Assembly: GCF_018294505.1 (NCBI RefSeq)
Contig: NC_057803.1
Span: forward strand, 691,375,077 to 691,439,076
DNA length: 64,000 nt
Source of the DNA: Triticum aestivum
Taxonomy: Eukaryota > Streptophyta > Magnoliopsida > Poales > Poaceae
Direction of reading: 5' to 3'
The notes under the pieces are model-generated. The model worked only from the letters and a program-made list of their open reading frames with translations. It ran no database searches and had not been told where the DNA came from. Position numbers and translations under genes: made by a program. This document shows, piece after piece, positions 11,276 to 22,364 of this stretch (the stretch's first letter is position 1; each line of letters opens with the position of its first letter).

Positions 11276-11627
11276 TGCTTCTGTCCATGGTGTTCGCGAC
11301 CATGATTCTCTTCCATGCCTGATAAATTGGAACACTCGATTTCGATCGATTTGATGCAAGGCAATCGATTCCTATATTTAAAGGCACGGGGAAGGCTAGA
11401 AGAGCCGACTCGGATTTGGTCAGGACTCGGGATGCTTGGATCAGTCCCTTGTTTGATACGGTCAAGATCTCTGCATACACGATCGAACAGATTGGACGGC
11501 CTCAGGGCAGTTTTTATGGCGTTGGTTGTGTGGAAGAAGGAAAGTACGGAACGTTACTGTGGGTAGGGCTTTTCTGCAAAATTACCGCGACGGTGAACCC
11601 AAGGAGTCAATCCATACTTTATTATTA

Positions 11628-13523
11628 CTAGCACAAATGCCCGTGCGTGACGGGAGAAAAATGACGGGTTGCTGATGACAAAAATGGAAGGCTGCTGATG
11701 ACAAAAACGACATACCTATTGAGAGTATGGTTCTTTGGGACGCCGGTTCAGGATATGTGATATTTATTCTGGTCCTCCTAAGTCATAAACTAAATTTGAT
11801 CATAGGCTCCTAGATTTTCAGTAACATTGTGCATCATATGAGTTGTGATTCATTTAAATCTCGGTGCAAAAATTCAGACCATGCATCCTACCTGTTGTTG
11901 CTTTTCAGCTTCAACATCATTTGAGCTAGGAAACTGAGCATTTTTACAATGGTTAGAAAATTAGACTGACTAAACAAATAGCAACGCATTTACAACAGAT
12001 TGGAAACAATCTCAGCTTATACATATACTTGCCATCCATTGTGATATGTGCTGAAGTTACCTGTACCAATTATGAATAAGTGGTGTAGACATTATCCAAC
12101 ATTGAAAGAAACAAATAAAAAGAACTGCCATAATACCGCATGTCTTCCCCTGCACATGATATGCCAGTGCATTTGTTCCTCATATGAATGTTGATGCATT
12201 TGCGGGTAGATTGTCCTGTGAAAGAACAGTCAATATTTTTTTAGGACTAAATGAAATTTCACCTTTCTAATATTGCAGCTCAAAATCTTACACTGGTTCT
12301 ACCTTTCTCATTGAGCAATAGATCTCAACATATGTTTGAAAAAAACTGAAATATAAGAGGGAATACTTGTTTAGCCATAATCCTACGCCTCTACTCTTTA
12401 ACTGCACACATGCCCATATAGCTTGTCGCCTTTGTCATTCGGAGCACCCCTACTGCAGGATGGAGCCTTCGTATGACAAACACCACTTTGCTGCATTGCC
12501 GTCAGCGAGCTTGTGCATTTCCTCTGCAAGGATGTCCGTGAACAGATTAGACATGCGGTCGTGTGTAAACCGATACAGCAGGTCACAACAGTACCTCAGA
12601 ATCATTAGTGTCCAACCTCTTGCTCTAGCGTGACACTGCTACAGCAGCCAATAGCTCCTCGTGGCGCCGTAGATTAGCTGCAATGCGCTTCTCCGCCATG
12701 CGATGCACACGGCGTGGTCCACCTTGCGGCATGGCATGCACCCACGGAAGATAGCGCCACTCGATGGGACAGTGCTTCGGAGAGCCGGCGCCCGCAGGGC
12801 CGGCGCTGCAGACTCCTCCGGTGTCGTTGACGATGCACGCGTCGAGCGCAAACAACACCATGCGAGTGCAGGAGGGCTGAATGCTTCCCATTAGCAGTAG
12901 CAAAGTGAACTTTGAACGGAGGCTGGGACGATTTGTTGAAGCAGCATGACATGTTGAGCTTCGGGAGGCAGCTAAGCTTGGAGGAAGGCCATGCATGGCT
13001 TCCAGGTCTTGCTGGGTGAGTGCTCTTGTGTTTGCCTCCCGAGACTGCAGTGAGGGCTGAGTCTCTTATCCAATTCATTCTGATCAATGGATCTAACCCA
13101 AACATGGTTTTGCAAAAACAATTTTCTATCCAAACAAAGATTTACAATAAGTTTACTGAAGCTCGTTTTCATATAATTTCTCCTAAAATCCGTTTGCTAA
13201 AAACTGAAACGTACCCAGACAACCCCTATAGCAACTTTGAACCGGATGTCACTACAACTGAAAACATGAACGAAGTAACCAGAAGACAAATCAGAGGCAA
13301 TAACAACTGTCAACCGAAACATATATAATCAAACATACACCAAAGGGAAACCAGAAAAAATGTAGTACATTCCCTCATATGCATAAAATCAAACACTATG
13401 TGGACACAAGCTCATGAACAGAGCGTCCCAAAATTAAAGAATCAGAATAGTACTTCTGCCATTGTATAAATCCATGTAGTATTAGAGAGAGTGGGATGTG
13501 CACGAACAGTGGCTTGGTTTTAT
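11628..13523 (-). mobile_element. Helitron B (right end in gap)
   Basis: CTAG at 11628-11631 directly abuts the end of Helitron A and is followed by 'cacaaatgcccgtgcgtgac', a hairpin lacking some loop bases. The left flank is A, as the insertion rule requires. The other end falls in the N gap. The interior is AT-rich with one GC-rich stretch (12620-12900) open on both strands. I recognise no gene in it, though a captured exon is likely. 11650-12350 and 13100-13520 show nothing identifiable. Confidence 0.6.
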
Positions 13524-13950
13524 NNNNNNNNNNNNNNNNNNNNNNNNNNNNNNNNNNNNNNNNNNNNNNNNNNNNNNNNNNNNNNNNNNNNNNNNNNNNN
13601 NNNNNNNNNNNNNNNNNNNNNNNNNNNNNNNNNNNNNNNNNNNNNNNNNNNNNNNNNNNNNNNNNNNNNNNNNNNNNNNNNNNNNNNNNNNNNNNNNNNN
13701 NNNNNNNNNNNNNNNNNNNNNNNNNNNNNNNNNNNNNNNNNNNNNNNNNNNNNNNNNNNNNNNNNNNNNNNNNNNNNNNNNNNNNNNNNNNNNNNNNNNN
13801 NNNNNNNNNNNNNNNNNNNNNNNNNNNNNNNNNNNNNNNNNNNNNNNNNNNNNNNNNNNNNNNNNNNNNNNNNNNNNNNNNNNNNNNNNNNNNNNNNNNN
13901 NNNNNNNNNNNNNNNNNNNNNNNNNNNNNNNNNNNNNNNNNNNNNNNNNN
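13524..13950. other. Assembly gap (427 N)
   Basis: The gap ends exactly inside a Helitron hairpin: the first bases after it are gtgcgttgcaacggg. It therefore hides the junction between two Helitrons. Confidence 0.99.
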
Positions 13951-14273
13951 GTGCGTTGCAACGGGAGAAAAAAATATTAATGTGTTGGTTTGCTATAGAG
14001 GAAACACCAGTTGCCATGAACCAGAGATAACACCGGGCAAAAGAAAGGCACAACATACTTAAGATCTAGCTCCAGAGATTTTCACACTGCAATTATGCCA
14101 ATATGATGTTAATATTGTTCGCAAAAAAAAGATGTTAATATGCCAGCAGTTTATTGAAGATGGAATGAAAACACTGGTAATAACACTGAAGTACAACAGA
14201 GGAAAAACGTCATGTCGTAGCATAAGATGTAGAATCTCATACCAGCCAAGCAGAGAGCTATAACCTCAACATG

Positions 14274-16356
14274 TTAGGAGAGGCTAGGTGACGTATGGAT
14301 AATCCCTGTAGCCAAATAAGACGATGTATATTCTTCTATATTCTCCAGCCTGAACATATTGATAGTGTTAGAGAAGCCAGTGTCCGTGAAAACCATCCAA
14401 AGGTATCCAGATTGACGTTTGTTTCGATAAAAGCTAAAAGCATACCTGTACAGATAATTGACCATGATACATCCACTTTGTTCAATGCCCTTCTCGGATT
14501 TGTCGGCCATCCAGTTTATTCTCTCAACCATCTACCATAAAATAAAAGTGGTGTTCAGCTGTTACGTAATGTCTACTGAATTGTTTCAAATAGATACTCC
14601 TTGAAAGTCAATATAGTTCATACAGAGAAACACAACAGTACATCACGTCAGAAAACGAAATTACAATGTGGTTCTGGGACAAGCATTAGAATTTTAATTT
14701 CAGGTAGAAGACCAAAGAAAAAAAAATCTGGTTTCTTAAGTCTGAGCCCAAACAGCCGCATCCAATACTCAGGATCAAGATTTAAAGTTAAAACTGAATG
14801 GGGTGACAATGGGTATCTTACTGCTCCATTTTGCAAGTGAAAATTAGCAACAACATCTAGAGCTTTTCCTCGTATTCTCTCTCTGGTAAGATACCTATAC
14901 ATCATATGAGAAGGCTGTCAGTCTCTGCAATTGATAACATATAATGTTCCATCCATTCAGAGAATGAATAGTGTTAACTCAAATCGTTGGTAACATTCCC
15001 AAATTCCAATGTGTCTTTTTACATACCTTGCGCACAATCGCATAAGAGGAGATATCAGTGCAGCAGATAATTGTCAGACTTTACTCATTGACTTGATTTC
15101 AGTATATCTTGCAAAAGTTCAATTCCTTGTTTACCGTTGACTTGATCACTGCAGTAACATTAAGAGCACAAATGACAATAAATCAAGAAGTGATCCTTTA
15201 CCCTATTCATTTTTAAACCGAATAGCCTAAATATTCACAGAAGAACTTGAAAATTAAGATACCCACTTTCTTCAGCAATTCAAAGTATGTGATAGAAAGT
15301 ACAAAGATCATGGGCACTAACTTCCCAAAAGAACAAAATAAATTTTTTTCAGAAAAGGCTACATGTATAGAAGCCTTAGGAGGTGAAACTGGGTCAAGTA
15401 AAATTCGCCATTTTGTTTTCTTAAATGGAACATACATGGCACTGTGTATCATCTTCTCTTCCTCCGGGAAAAGGATGGATTCTCTGAATTCTTCGGTTCT
15501 CGAGTGCGGTTTTGTGTAGCTAGAGCTACACGGTACCCCTTATCTTAGCCATCCATTTTGGCATCAAGATCCGTGCAGGCACATTTGTCATTTTTGTTTC
15601 TCTCAAACGAAACAACGTATAAACTTCACACTTTGCAAGACAACAAAACATTCTAATTACTACGTGGGAAAAAACTTTCAGATTTTTTCATGCATTTAAA
15701 ATGCTAAAATTTATTTTTTTAATCAAAAAAATTCACATTTTGTATATTTATGTTGGTCCAAAAAATCTGAAAGTTTTTTCACACATTGAAGTTGTAAAGT
15801 TTGTTTGATCTGAAAAGTTTGAAGTCCATATGTTCTTTCATTTGAGAGAAACAAAAAAGAGAAATCTGCTTGTTGCAAGTTAGTTGAAGAGTACGGATCT
15901 CAAAACAATGTTGAAGGGCTGAAGATAAGAGGTTCCATGTAGGACGAGCTACAAAGGAACTTTGTGTTCTCTGAAAGTAGAACTGGCACCTTCTATCGAA
16001 TTGCCCTCTTGCATCTCTGTCTGCTAATTTTATTTGAGAGGCCAACTTAGCGAGAAGCCATTGCATGAAACCAGGTATCAGGTTAAGAGTAGCAAAAATC
16101 TGTAAAAAAATACCAACAAATAAATACATAAAATTAGATGTATCAGTAAACATAACTATAATAAACTTTCTTCGCATGATGAATTATACATTTACAATTG
16201 ACGCTACACCCAGAGAAGCAAGCAGTTTATTGTATTTCCAGACAACAATGGTCGAGATATTAGAAGCGGTACCTGCACGGAAGGCATATCTTTTCTCAAC
16301 ATGTCAATGACACGCTTGAGAAGAAACTTTCCCAGATTAATACCTGATAATCCTGG
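14274..16356 (-). pseudogene. Malonyl-CoA decarboxylase, downstream exons, broken
   Basis: Six minus-strand exons with matching GT/AG sites and phases: 16273-16356, 15436-16099, 15027-15148, 14822-14894, 14446-14531 and 14274-14349. They encode in order GKFLLKRVIDMLRKDMPS, IPGFMQWLLAKLASQ, FRESILFPEEEKMIHSA, LLQDILKSSQ and ISPLMRLCAR, KALDVVANFHLQNGA, INWMADKSEKGIEQSG and LENIEEYTSSYL. This follows the C-terminal catalytic half of MCD (malonyl-CoA to acetyl-CoA plus CO2; mitochondrial or peroxisomal in the family). Breaks: a 478-bp inserted element in the second exon, frameshifts near 16010 and 15070, TGA at 15085-15087 where the family has Trp, and TAA at 14274-14276. The upstream half of the gene is absent here; upstream exons occur in Helitron F. 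Introns are retained, so capture was from genomic DNA. Confidence 0.85.
15489..15966. mobile_element. Long inverted-repeat (Mutator-type) MITE, 9-bp TSD
   Basis: ttctctgaa occurs at 15480-15488 and at 15967-15975. The 478 bp between them fold on themselves: both halves carry a tgtagct motif, 'cttatctt', 'gatccgt', 'tttgtttctctcaaa' and 'aaaaaactttcagattttt' in inverted order. A 9-bp duplication is typical of Mutator-like elements. Removing the insert and one repeat restores the MCD exon (SSTFRE then SILFPEEEK). The outermost bases of the two arms do not align perfectly. Confidence 0.8.
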
Positions 16357-17112
16357 CTGACAACAGCAATAGACAATCAGTTCGTAGGTGCGAGTTTGTC
16401 GCTCAAGCTAGCACAATACTTCCCTTGGTATTTATAATCCTTAAGACTTTTTTAAAGAATTATTTTCGCTTTTGAATATGCTTCGAGATGGAAACTGCTT
16501 CTTGCTATTTATAATGAATGGAAGTTGGTTATATACTGATTAAATGGTAGCACGACATCATGCTACCAAAATCATTGCTAATTTTCTCCCGTATCAGGTA
16601 AACAACATATCATGCTAAATGACAGCAATCATACATGGTAGTGAGCGTAAGTCCTTTACCGATATCTCGCCGACACAAAGGAAGTTAATATCGAATTCAA
16701 TTATATTCTTAAAGGTGGTGTCCACAAGTACCTTCTAGCCCCACAGAAGCTATAATTTACAGTGGTTAGAAATCCTGGACCTTATATTCCGAGTGATATA
16801 AACCAGCTCATAAGGGATAACGACTGGGCTGCCTCAACATAAGGTGACAATAGGATATATTGCAAATCCCAAAACTCCCTTTTGGGTTCTAATGATTCAA
16901 TCCTTGCTATGGAAGAAAAAAACAAACAAAGGAAACATTTACTTTATTTCAGGGTGCCCGAACCAAACTATATACATTCCATGGCAATATGGCAAACCAT
17001 TAGTTAGAGTATTTTACATTAAAAGATTGAGACTAATTAATACTACAATGATAGCATCTTCAGAAACCAAATTAAATAACAAACATTTTCAATTAATAAC
17101 AACAACAGAAAG

Positions 17113-17282
17113 CATGGTTTTTGAGTCGCTGATTAGTCGCTGTATAGTCGCCGACTAATCGCCAAGTCGTTTTCCAAAAATCAGGGCGACTCGCGTATGG
17201 CGACTATACAGCGACTTTCGTCGACTATACGCCGAGCCGCAGGGCTCGCGGCGACTTGCCAAGTCGCGACTCAAAAACCTTG
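17113..17282. mobile_element. hAT MITE, 8-bp TSD ACAGAAAG
   Basis: The 170-bp element has terminal inverted repeats CATGGTTTTTGAGTCGC and CAAGGTTTTTGAGTCGC. Perfect 8-bp duplications acagaaag at 17105-17112 and 17283-17290 flank it. The interior is rich in gtcgc/gcgac motifs in both orientations. No coding capacity. Confidence 0.93.
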
Positions 17283-19299
17283 ACAGAAAGTACAAGTGTG
17301 TATAAGTAAGCACCTAGGTGGAACAGATGTTTGCATAACGACCTAGTAGAGAACATATTTGCATCAGTAAGCCATGGTATAGAATTATTTGATTACTTCA
17401 TGTATAGACATTCAGGTCCATGTTTTTCTTTGTTTTTTGTTAGTCCATTATTGTAGAAAAAGTCTTAGGATCTGAATTCCTATGCTTTCTCGACACTCTT
17501 ATCCTGTCCATCTAAATCTCAATGAAGATGTGCGGTTTCAGCCACAACCATCTGTCACAAAAAAACACCAGATGAATGCAGATGATGTATATCCTTGATC
17601 TATAAAGGATATCTATAAAGACTGCAGCTTCATGTATTACCAAGCATGAAGTCTGATTTTTGTGGAATATTCATGGTGGTGGAAGGCCTTTCTTTTCGAC
17701 AAACCACATAAGATAAGAAACCAACCTTACTTCACCTAACGGTTAGCACCTAAGCCTTCCTCTGTCAATTTTATTGGCTATATATATAGTTTCTCTGCAC
17801 ACTCTGCACAATTTAGAAACCTAATGTTCTGTTCAACACAAATTCACAGAAGCAATCAAAAGGTCTGCCTTTGTTGAATGATACGAAGTCCCTAAAAGTT
17901 TACACAGCAGAGGCAAATGCTAGAATCACCTCGCTCTGACACTTTACTATGAATCATCTACGAATCACTGGGCCGGAGAAGAGGATATATTTGGCTGCCT
18001 AGATTCAGAAAAAATGATATCTTATACTGAACACCATTTATAACTTCTAGTACATCGCTAGGAATTGGAAGGATCTACATATCCTCTCCCGTAATCCTCC
18101 AAGACCAAGAGCAAACTGACGGATTTCATTGAGCACCTCCAGTACACAGCAAAGCAAGCAAATCCAGCCATGGGGCATACCAACGGATTGAGCTTGGATT
18201 AACCTGACATGATTACTGTTACTCGTCACTTCAGAAGCCATCTACCGCCGCAACAGATTTTATTGATAGCCAAGAAAGATTCAGTGCTTGCTTGTCATGG
18301 TAATAACCGGAACAACATAAAGTTTGGGATTGAAGAGGCATCTCTGCTTCCTTACTCCCAAGACCGTACTTGTAGAAAATGAATCCTGCAATGACGACGC
18401 TGATGAAGCACGACGACAGCAGCCCTAACCACGGAACACAATCATCTTCTATTGCCTGAGGTGTTCAACATCATGCAGGGTGTTCACGACACGCTGATGC
18501 GGGCGCTCCACCCGCCTCCCCCTCCCCTCGGGTGCACCTGAGCCAACATGGCCCTCCTGGGGGAGAGGCAGGCGTCCGCGCTGTGCAGCACATCCATGGC
18601 GATGGTGATGCCCGGGCACCAATTGTGAGGGAAGGAGCCAAGCGAACGAGAAGAAGATGAGGAAGGGCTCGATCCGGAAGACCAGCCAGCACGAAGCCCC
18701 GCCGCCTCAACAGGAGCTCGTCTCCCTCCCCGCCGGCGGCTCAGCGGAGCCTCCACCGCCCTAGCCCGCATGGCCGCGCGGGACTCCCGCACCGGCTGCT
18801 CCCCAAGGGGCCTCCAAGCCGATGCTCGACCCGGCACGGGGGAGGGGGTTGGCCCCGAAGAGCGGGAAGATGGCGAATCCGTCGGTCAGGAGGTGGGCGG
18901 CGCCCTCCATCATCGCCGCCGTTTGGGGAGGGACGCGGTGTGGGGCGGGCGGCGCGCGGCAGGAGGTGGAGATGGGATCGAAGAGGCAGGGTCGATCGAG
19001 CGACTAAGTAAACTAGTAGAATGCCCATGCGTTGCCACGGGCTTCTGAAATATCTTGGTGAAGTTATATAAATATAATGTATGCTAAATTTCACAGGTAG
19101 AGATAATATAACACGATCACAATTGTATAAAAATTAAAGTCCACTAAAAATGGCAAATTGACAATATATACATATAAAGTGACGATTCAACTAAAAACCA
19201 TGTCTGGCAAGCTATCTAAAAAAAGGCATCGAGCGCTCCAGAATTTTCCTCGAGAAGCTGTTGGCAGGCGGCGACGGAGCTGAGGATTATCCCTCCACA

Positions 19300-20347
19300 C
19301 AGTGGCGTAGCTAGGATTTTAGGTCAGGATGGTCCAATGGACATAATTTTTTTGTACCACGAATGCGAAATATCCACATACTGGTATATGATTTGCCAAA
19401 AGCGCATATTAATAGGGTCTTGCAAAGCACACGAAAAATCATGGTTTAGGTCCTAAATTTGCCCAAAAGAAAATAACACACCTTATTTGTGGGGGAAGTC
19501 TTGATTATAACATTCTCATTTACTCTGAAGAAAGCATATCACTTAATGTATGTGATGCAATGTCTTCGGTTCTCTTCGTTTTGCAACAATTATACAATAA
19601 AAGGAATTTCAGTTTACCAATTGTCAGTTCAAATGAACTCATGTAATCATTGAGCTCAACTTATCAAATCCAAGTTGCGAAAAACTTTAAAGTTTGCACT
19701 CACGGCTAAACTTGTTCAAACTATAAAGGTGAAATTATATTTTACCTAAGGGATTTGGAAATCATACTTCGAATTAGAAGAGATGTGAAGTCCATGAAGA
19801 AGTGGAGCTCCTTCCTTAACCGATGCGGCGCTGTGCGCTGCCTCCGGGCTCTGGTGCATAGTCTACCTCCGCCTTGCGTCTTGTTAGTGCCGCCGACCAG
19901 CTGGCCGCGGGTCGCCGGCTCACCGGTCGGCGATCACCGCCTTGCTAGACGCTAGGGCTTCTGTATCTTTGAGATTGGCCAATCTTGTGTCGCCCTGCGT
20001 CGGTTCAAGTCTTCCAGCGGTTCAGCGTGCGACGAGAAAAAAATTCAAAGGATTGTACGAGCTACTCTCTCCGTTCGGAAATATTTGTTGGAGAAATAGA
20101 TGTATGTAGACATATTTTAATTACAAATACATTCATTTTCATCCATTTCCGCGACCCCTAATTACGCACAGAGGTAGTAAAAAGGAGAGGAAACGAACGA
20201 TCTGATCGTGCAGACGTGGTCTTGTTCGTGACTTGTTGGATTTGGGCCTTAACCCAACTCTTTTTTCACATATTGTAGCGACGTAATGGGCCGCATCACA
20301 GGGTGGTCCATGGACCACCCTGGCCACCCCCTGTGGCTACGCCACTG
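19300..20347. mobile_element. Non-autonomous hAT element, near-perfect 8-bp TSD
   Basis: The ends CAGTGGCGTAGC and GCTACGCCACTG are inverted repeats, and a second paired block (ggatggtcca and tggaccaccc) lies inside. Flanks cctccaca (19292-19299) and actccaca (20348-20355) match at 7 of 8 positions. At 1048 bp with no transposase it is non-autonomous. It sits close to the left end of Helitron D. Confidence 0.8.
20065..20154. mobile_element. Stowaway-type MITE, right end lost
   Basis: After a TA at 20063-20064 comes 'ctctctccgttcggaaatat', the Stowaway terminal repeat. The body 'atttcatccatttccgcgac' type sequence follows, but the right terminal repeat is missing. It lies inside the hAT element. 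Confidence 0.5.
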
Positions 20348-20592
20348 ACTCCACAGCCCTTCTCTTCCCCGCATCCACTCCCCTGCCCGTGTCGCCCTCC
20401 TCTTCCCCGCATCGCCGCCGGCCGCCGGCCTCCGCCCTCACCCCCGCTGGTCGCCGGCCTCCTCCCTCACCCCCGCAGCTGCCGGCCTCCGTCCTCACCT
20501 CCCACTGCCGCGCCCTCTCATCCCCTCCCCTGTTCTCATCAGAAAAGAGAAGTGGCAGATCGAGAGATCAGGCAGCGGCCAGTCCACTCCTC

Positions 20593-22332
20593 TGTTGGGG
20601 AACGTTGCAGAAAATTAAAATTTTTCCTACGGTTTCACCAAGATCCATCTATGAGTTCATCTAAGCAACGAGTCAAGGGAGAGAGTTTGCATCTACATAC
20701 CACTTGTAGATCGCGTGCGGAAGCTTGCAAGGTGATGATGTAGTCGTACTCGACGTGATTCGAATCACCGATGACCAAGTGCTGAACGGACAGCACCTCC
20801 GCGTTCAACACACGTACGGGACGGGATACATCTCCTCCTTCTTGATCCAGCAAGGGGGAAGGAGAGGTTGAGGAAGACAGCTCCACCGGCAGCACGACGG
20901 CGTGGTGATGGTGGAGAGGCAGTACTCCGACAGGGCTTCGCCAAGCACACAACGGAGGAGGAGAGGTGTTGGGGAGGGGAGGGCTGCGCCTTGGAGGGTG
21001 GTATGGCTGCCCTCCCCTCACCCCTCTATTTATAGGGGGAAGGGAGAAGGGGGCCGGCCCCCTAGAACCCATCTAGGGGGGGTGCGGCGGCCTAGGGGAG
21101 AGGGGAGAGGGTGGCTTGCCCCCCAAGCCAAGGGGGGCGCCCCCTCTAGGGTTCCCCCCTCAACCCTAGGCGCATGGGCCCAAGGGAGGGGGTGTGGCCA
21201 GCCCACCAGGGGCTGGCTCCCTGCCCCACGCAGCCCATGTGGCCCCCCCGGGAGGGGTGGCCCCTCCCGGTGGACCCCCGGAACCCTTCCGGTGGCCCCG
21301 GTACAATACCGGTATGACCCCGAAACTTCCCGGTGTCTGTTTGACAACTTCCCATATATAAATCTTTACCTCCGGACCCTTCCGGATCTCCTCGTGACGT
21401 CCAGGATCCCATCCGGGACTCCGAACAATATTCGGTAGTCACATACTAGTCTTCCTAATAACCCTAGCGTCACCGAACCTTAAGTGTGTAGACCCTACGG
21501 GTTCGGGAGACATGCAGACATGACCGAGACGCTCTCAGTCAATAACCAACAGCGGGATCTGGATACCCATGATGGCTCCCACATGCTCCTCGATGTTGTC
21601 ATCGGATGAACCACGATGTCGAGGATTCGATCAAACCCTGTATGCAATTCCCTTTGTCAATCGGTACGTTACTTGCCCGAGACTCGATCGTCGGTATCCC
21701 AATACCTTGTTCAGTCTCGTTACCGGCAAGTCACTTTACTCGTACCGTAATGCATGATCCCGTGTCCAACACCTTGGTCACATTGAGCTCAGTATGATGA
21801 TGCATTACCGAGTGGGCCCAGAGATACCTCTCCGTCATACGGAGTGACAAATCCCAGTCTCGATCCGTGTCAACCCAACAGCTACTTTCGGAGATACCTG
21901 TAATGCACCTTTATAGTCACCCAGTTACGTTGTGACGTTTGATACACCCAAGGCACTCTTACGGTATCCGGGAGTTACACGATCTCATGGTCGAAGGAAG
22001 AGATACTTGACACTGGCAAAGCTCTAGCAAAACGAACTACACGATCTTTTATGCTATGCTTAGGATTGGGTCTTGTCCATCACATCATTCTCCTAATGAT
22101 GTGATCCCGTTATCAACGACATCCAATGTCCATAGTCAGGAAACCATGACTATCTGTTGATCACAATGAGCTGGTCAACTAGAGGCTCACTAGGGACATA
22201 TTGTGGTCTAAGTATTCACACGTGTATTACGATTTCCGGATAATACAGTTATAGCATGAATAAAAGACATTTATCATGAACATTGAAATATAATAATACT
22301 TTTATTATTGCCTCTAGGGCATATTTCCAACA
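20593..22332 (-). repeat. 3' LTR of the first Copia element
   Basis: 1740 bp, bounded by TG and CA. On the minus strand a TATA box CTATAAATAG lies at 21026-21035, in the position used by BARE-1-type promoters. Short frames on both strands in the GC-rich part are shadows, not genes. Confidence 0.95.
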
Positions 22333-22348
22333 GTCTCCCACTTGCACT
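22333..22348 (-). promoter_or_regulatory. Polypurine tract
   Basis: On the minus strand, GTGCAAGTGGGAGAC ends directly at the start of the 3' LTR. It would prime plus-strand DNA synthesis. The same tract occurs at 62756-62771. Confidence 0.8.
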
Positions 22349-22364
22349 AGAGTCACCAATCTAG

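Larger units (their letters stand above)
8325..11627 (-). mobile_element. Helitron A (non-autonomous)
   Basis: On the plus strand it begins CTAG (8325-8328), five bases, then the hairpin 'atgcccgtgcgttgcaacgg'. Read on the minus strand this is a hairpin followed by a CTAG 3' end, the Helitron CTRR rule. It ends near 11627 with 'cgacggtgaaccc..' and 'actttattatta', the minus-strand 5' end. The left flank is T instead of the expected A. The cargo includes a LINE tail, a hAT element (9872-10417) and an SKP1-like fragment. 8330-9629 has an open frame with XX-free part at 8330-8715 that I do not recognise, then AT-rich DNA. 10426-11100 shows nothing identifiable. Confidence 0.65.
13951..19012 (-). 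mobile_element. Helitron C carrying malonyl-CoA decarboxylase exons
   Basis: The left end is the partial hairpin gtgcgttgcaacggg at 13951; its CTAG is in the gap. The right limit is set only by the start of the next Helitron at 19013, and no canonical 5'-end block is visible there. Blocks 14035-14150 and about 16450-16555 match Helitron F at 43818-43925 and 44370-44466. Cargo: six MCD exons (14274-16356), an inverted-repeat element with a 9-bp TSD and a hAT MITE. A GC-rich stretch at 18480-18990, open on both strands, is unidentified. 16560-17100 and 17300-18450 show no recognisable gene. Confidence 0.55.

Noticed and set aside
18484..19048. GC-rich frames at the right part of Helitron C as a gene
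   Set aside because: Frames are open on both strands, with low-complexity Arg/Pro/Ser composition and no motif; possibly a captured first exon, not supportable.
20902..21442. Frames of 90-180 codons inside the Copia LTRs (also at 27671-28478 and 61302-61902)
   Set aside because: They repeat identically in every LTR copy, overlap on both strands and lie in GC-rich LTR promoter DNA. They are shadow frames.
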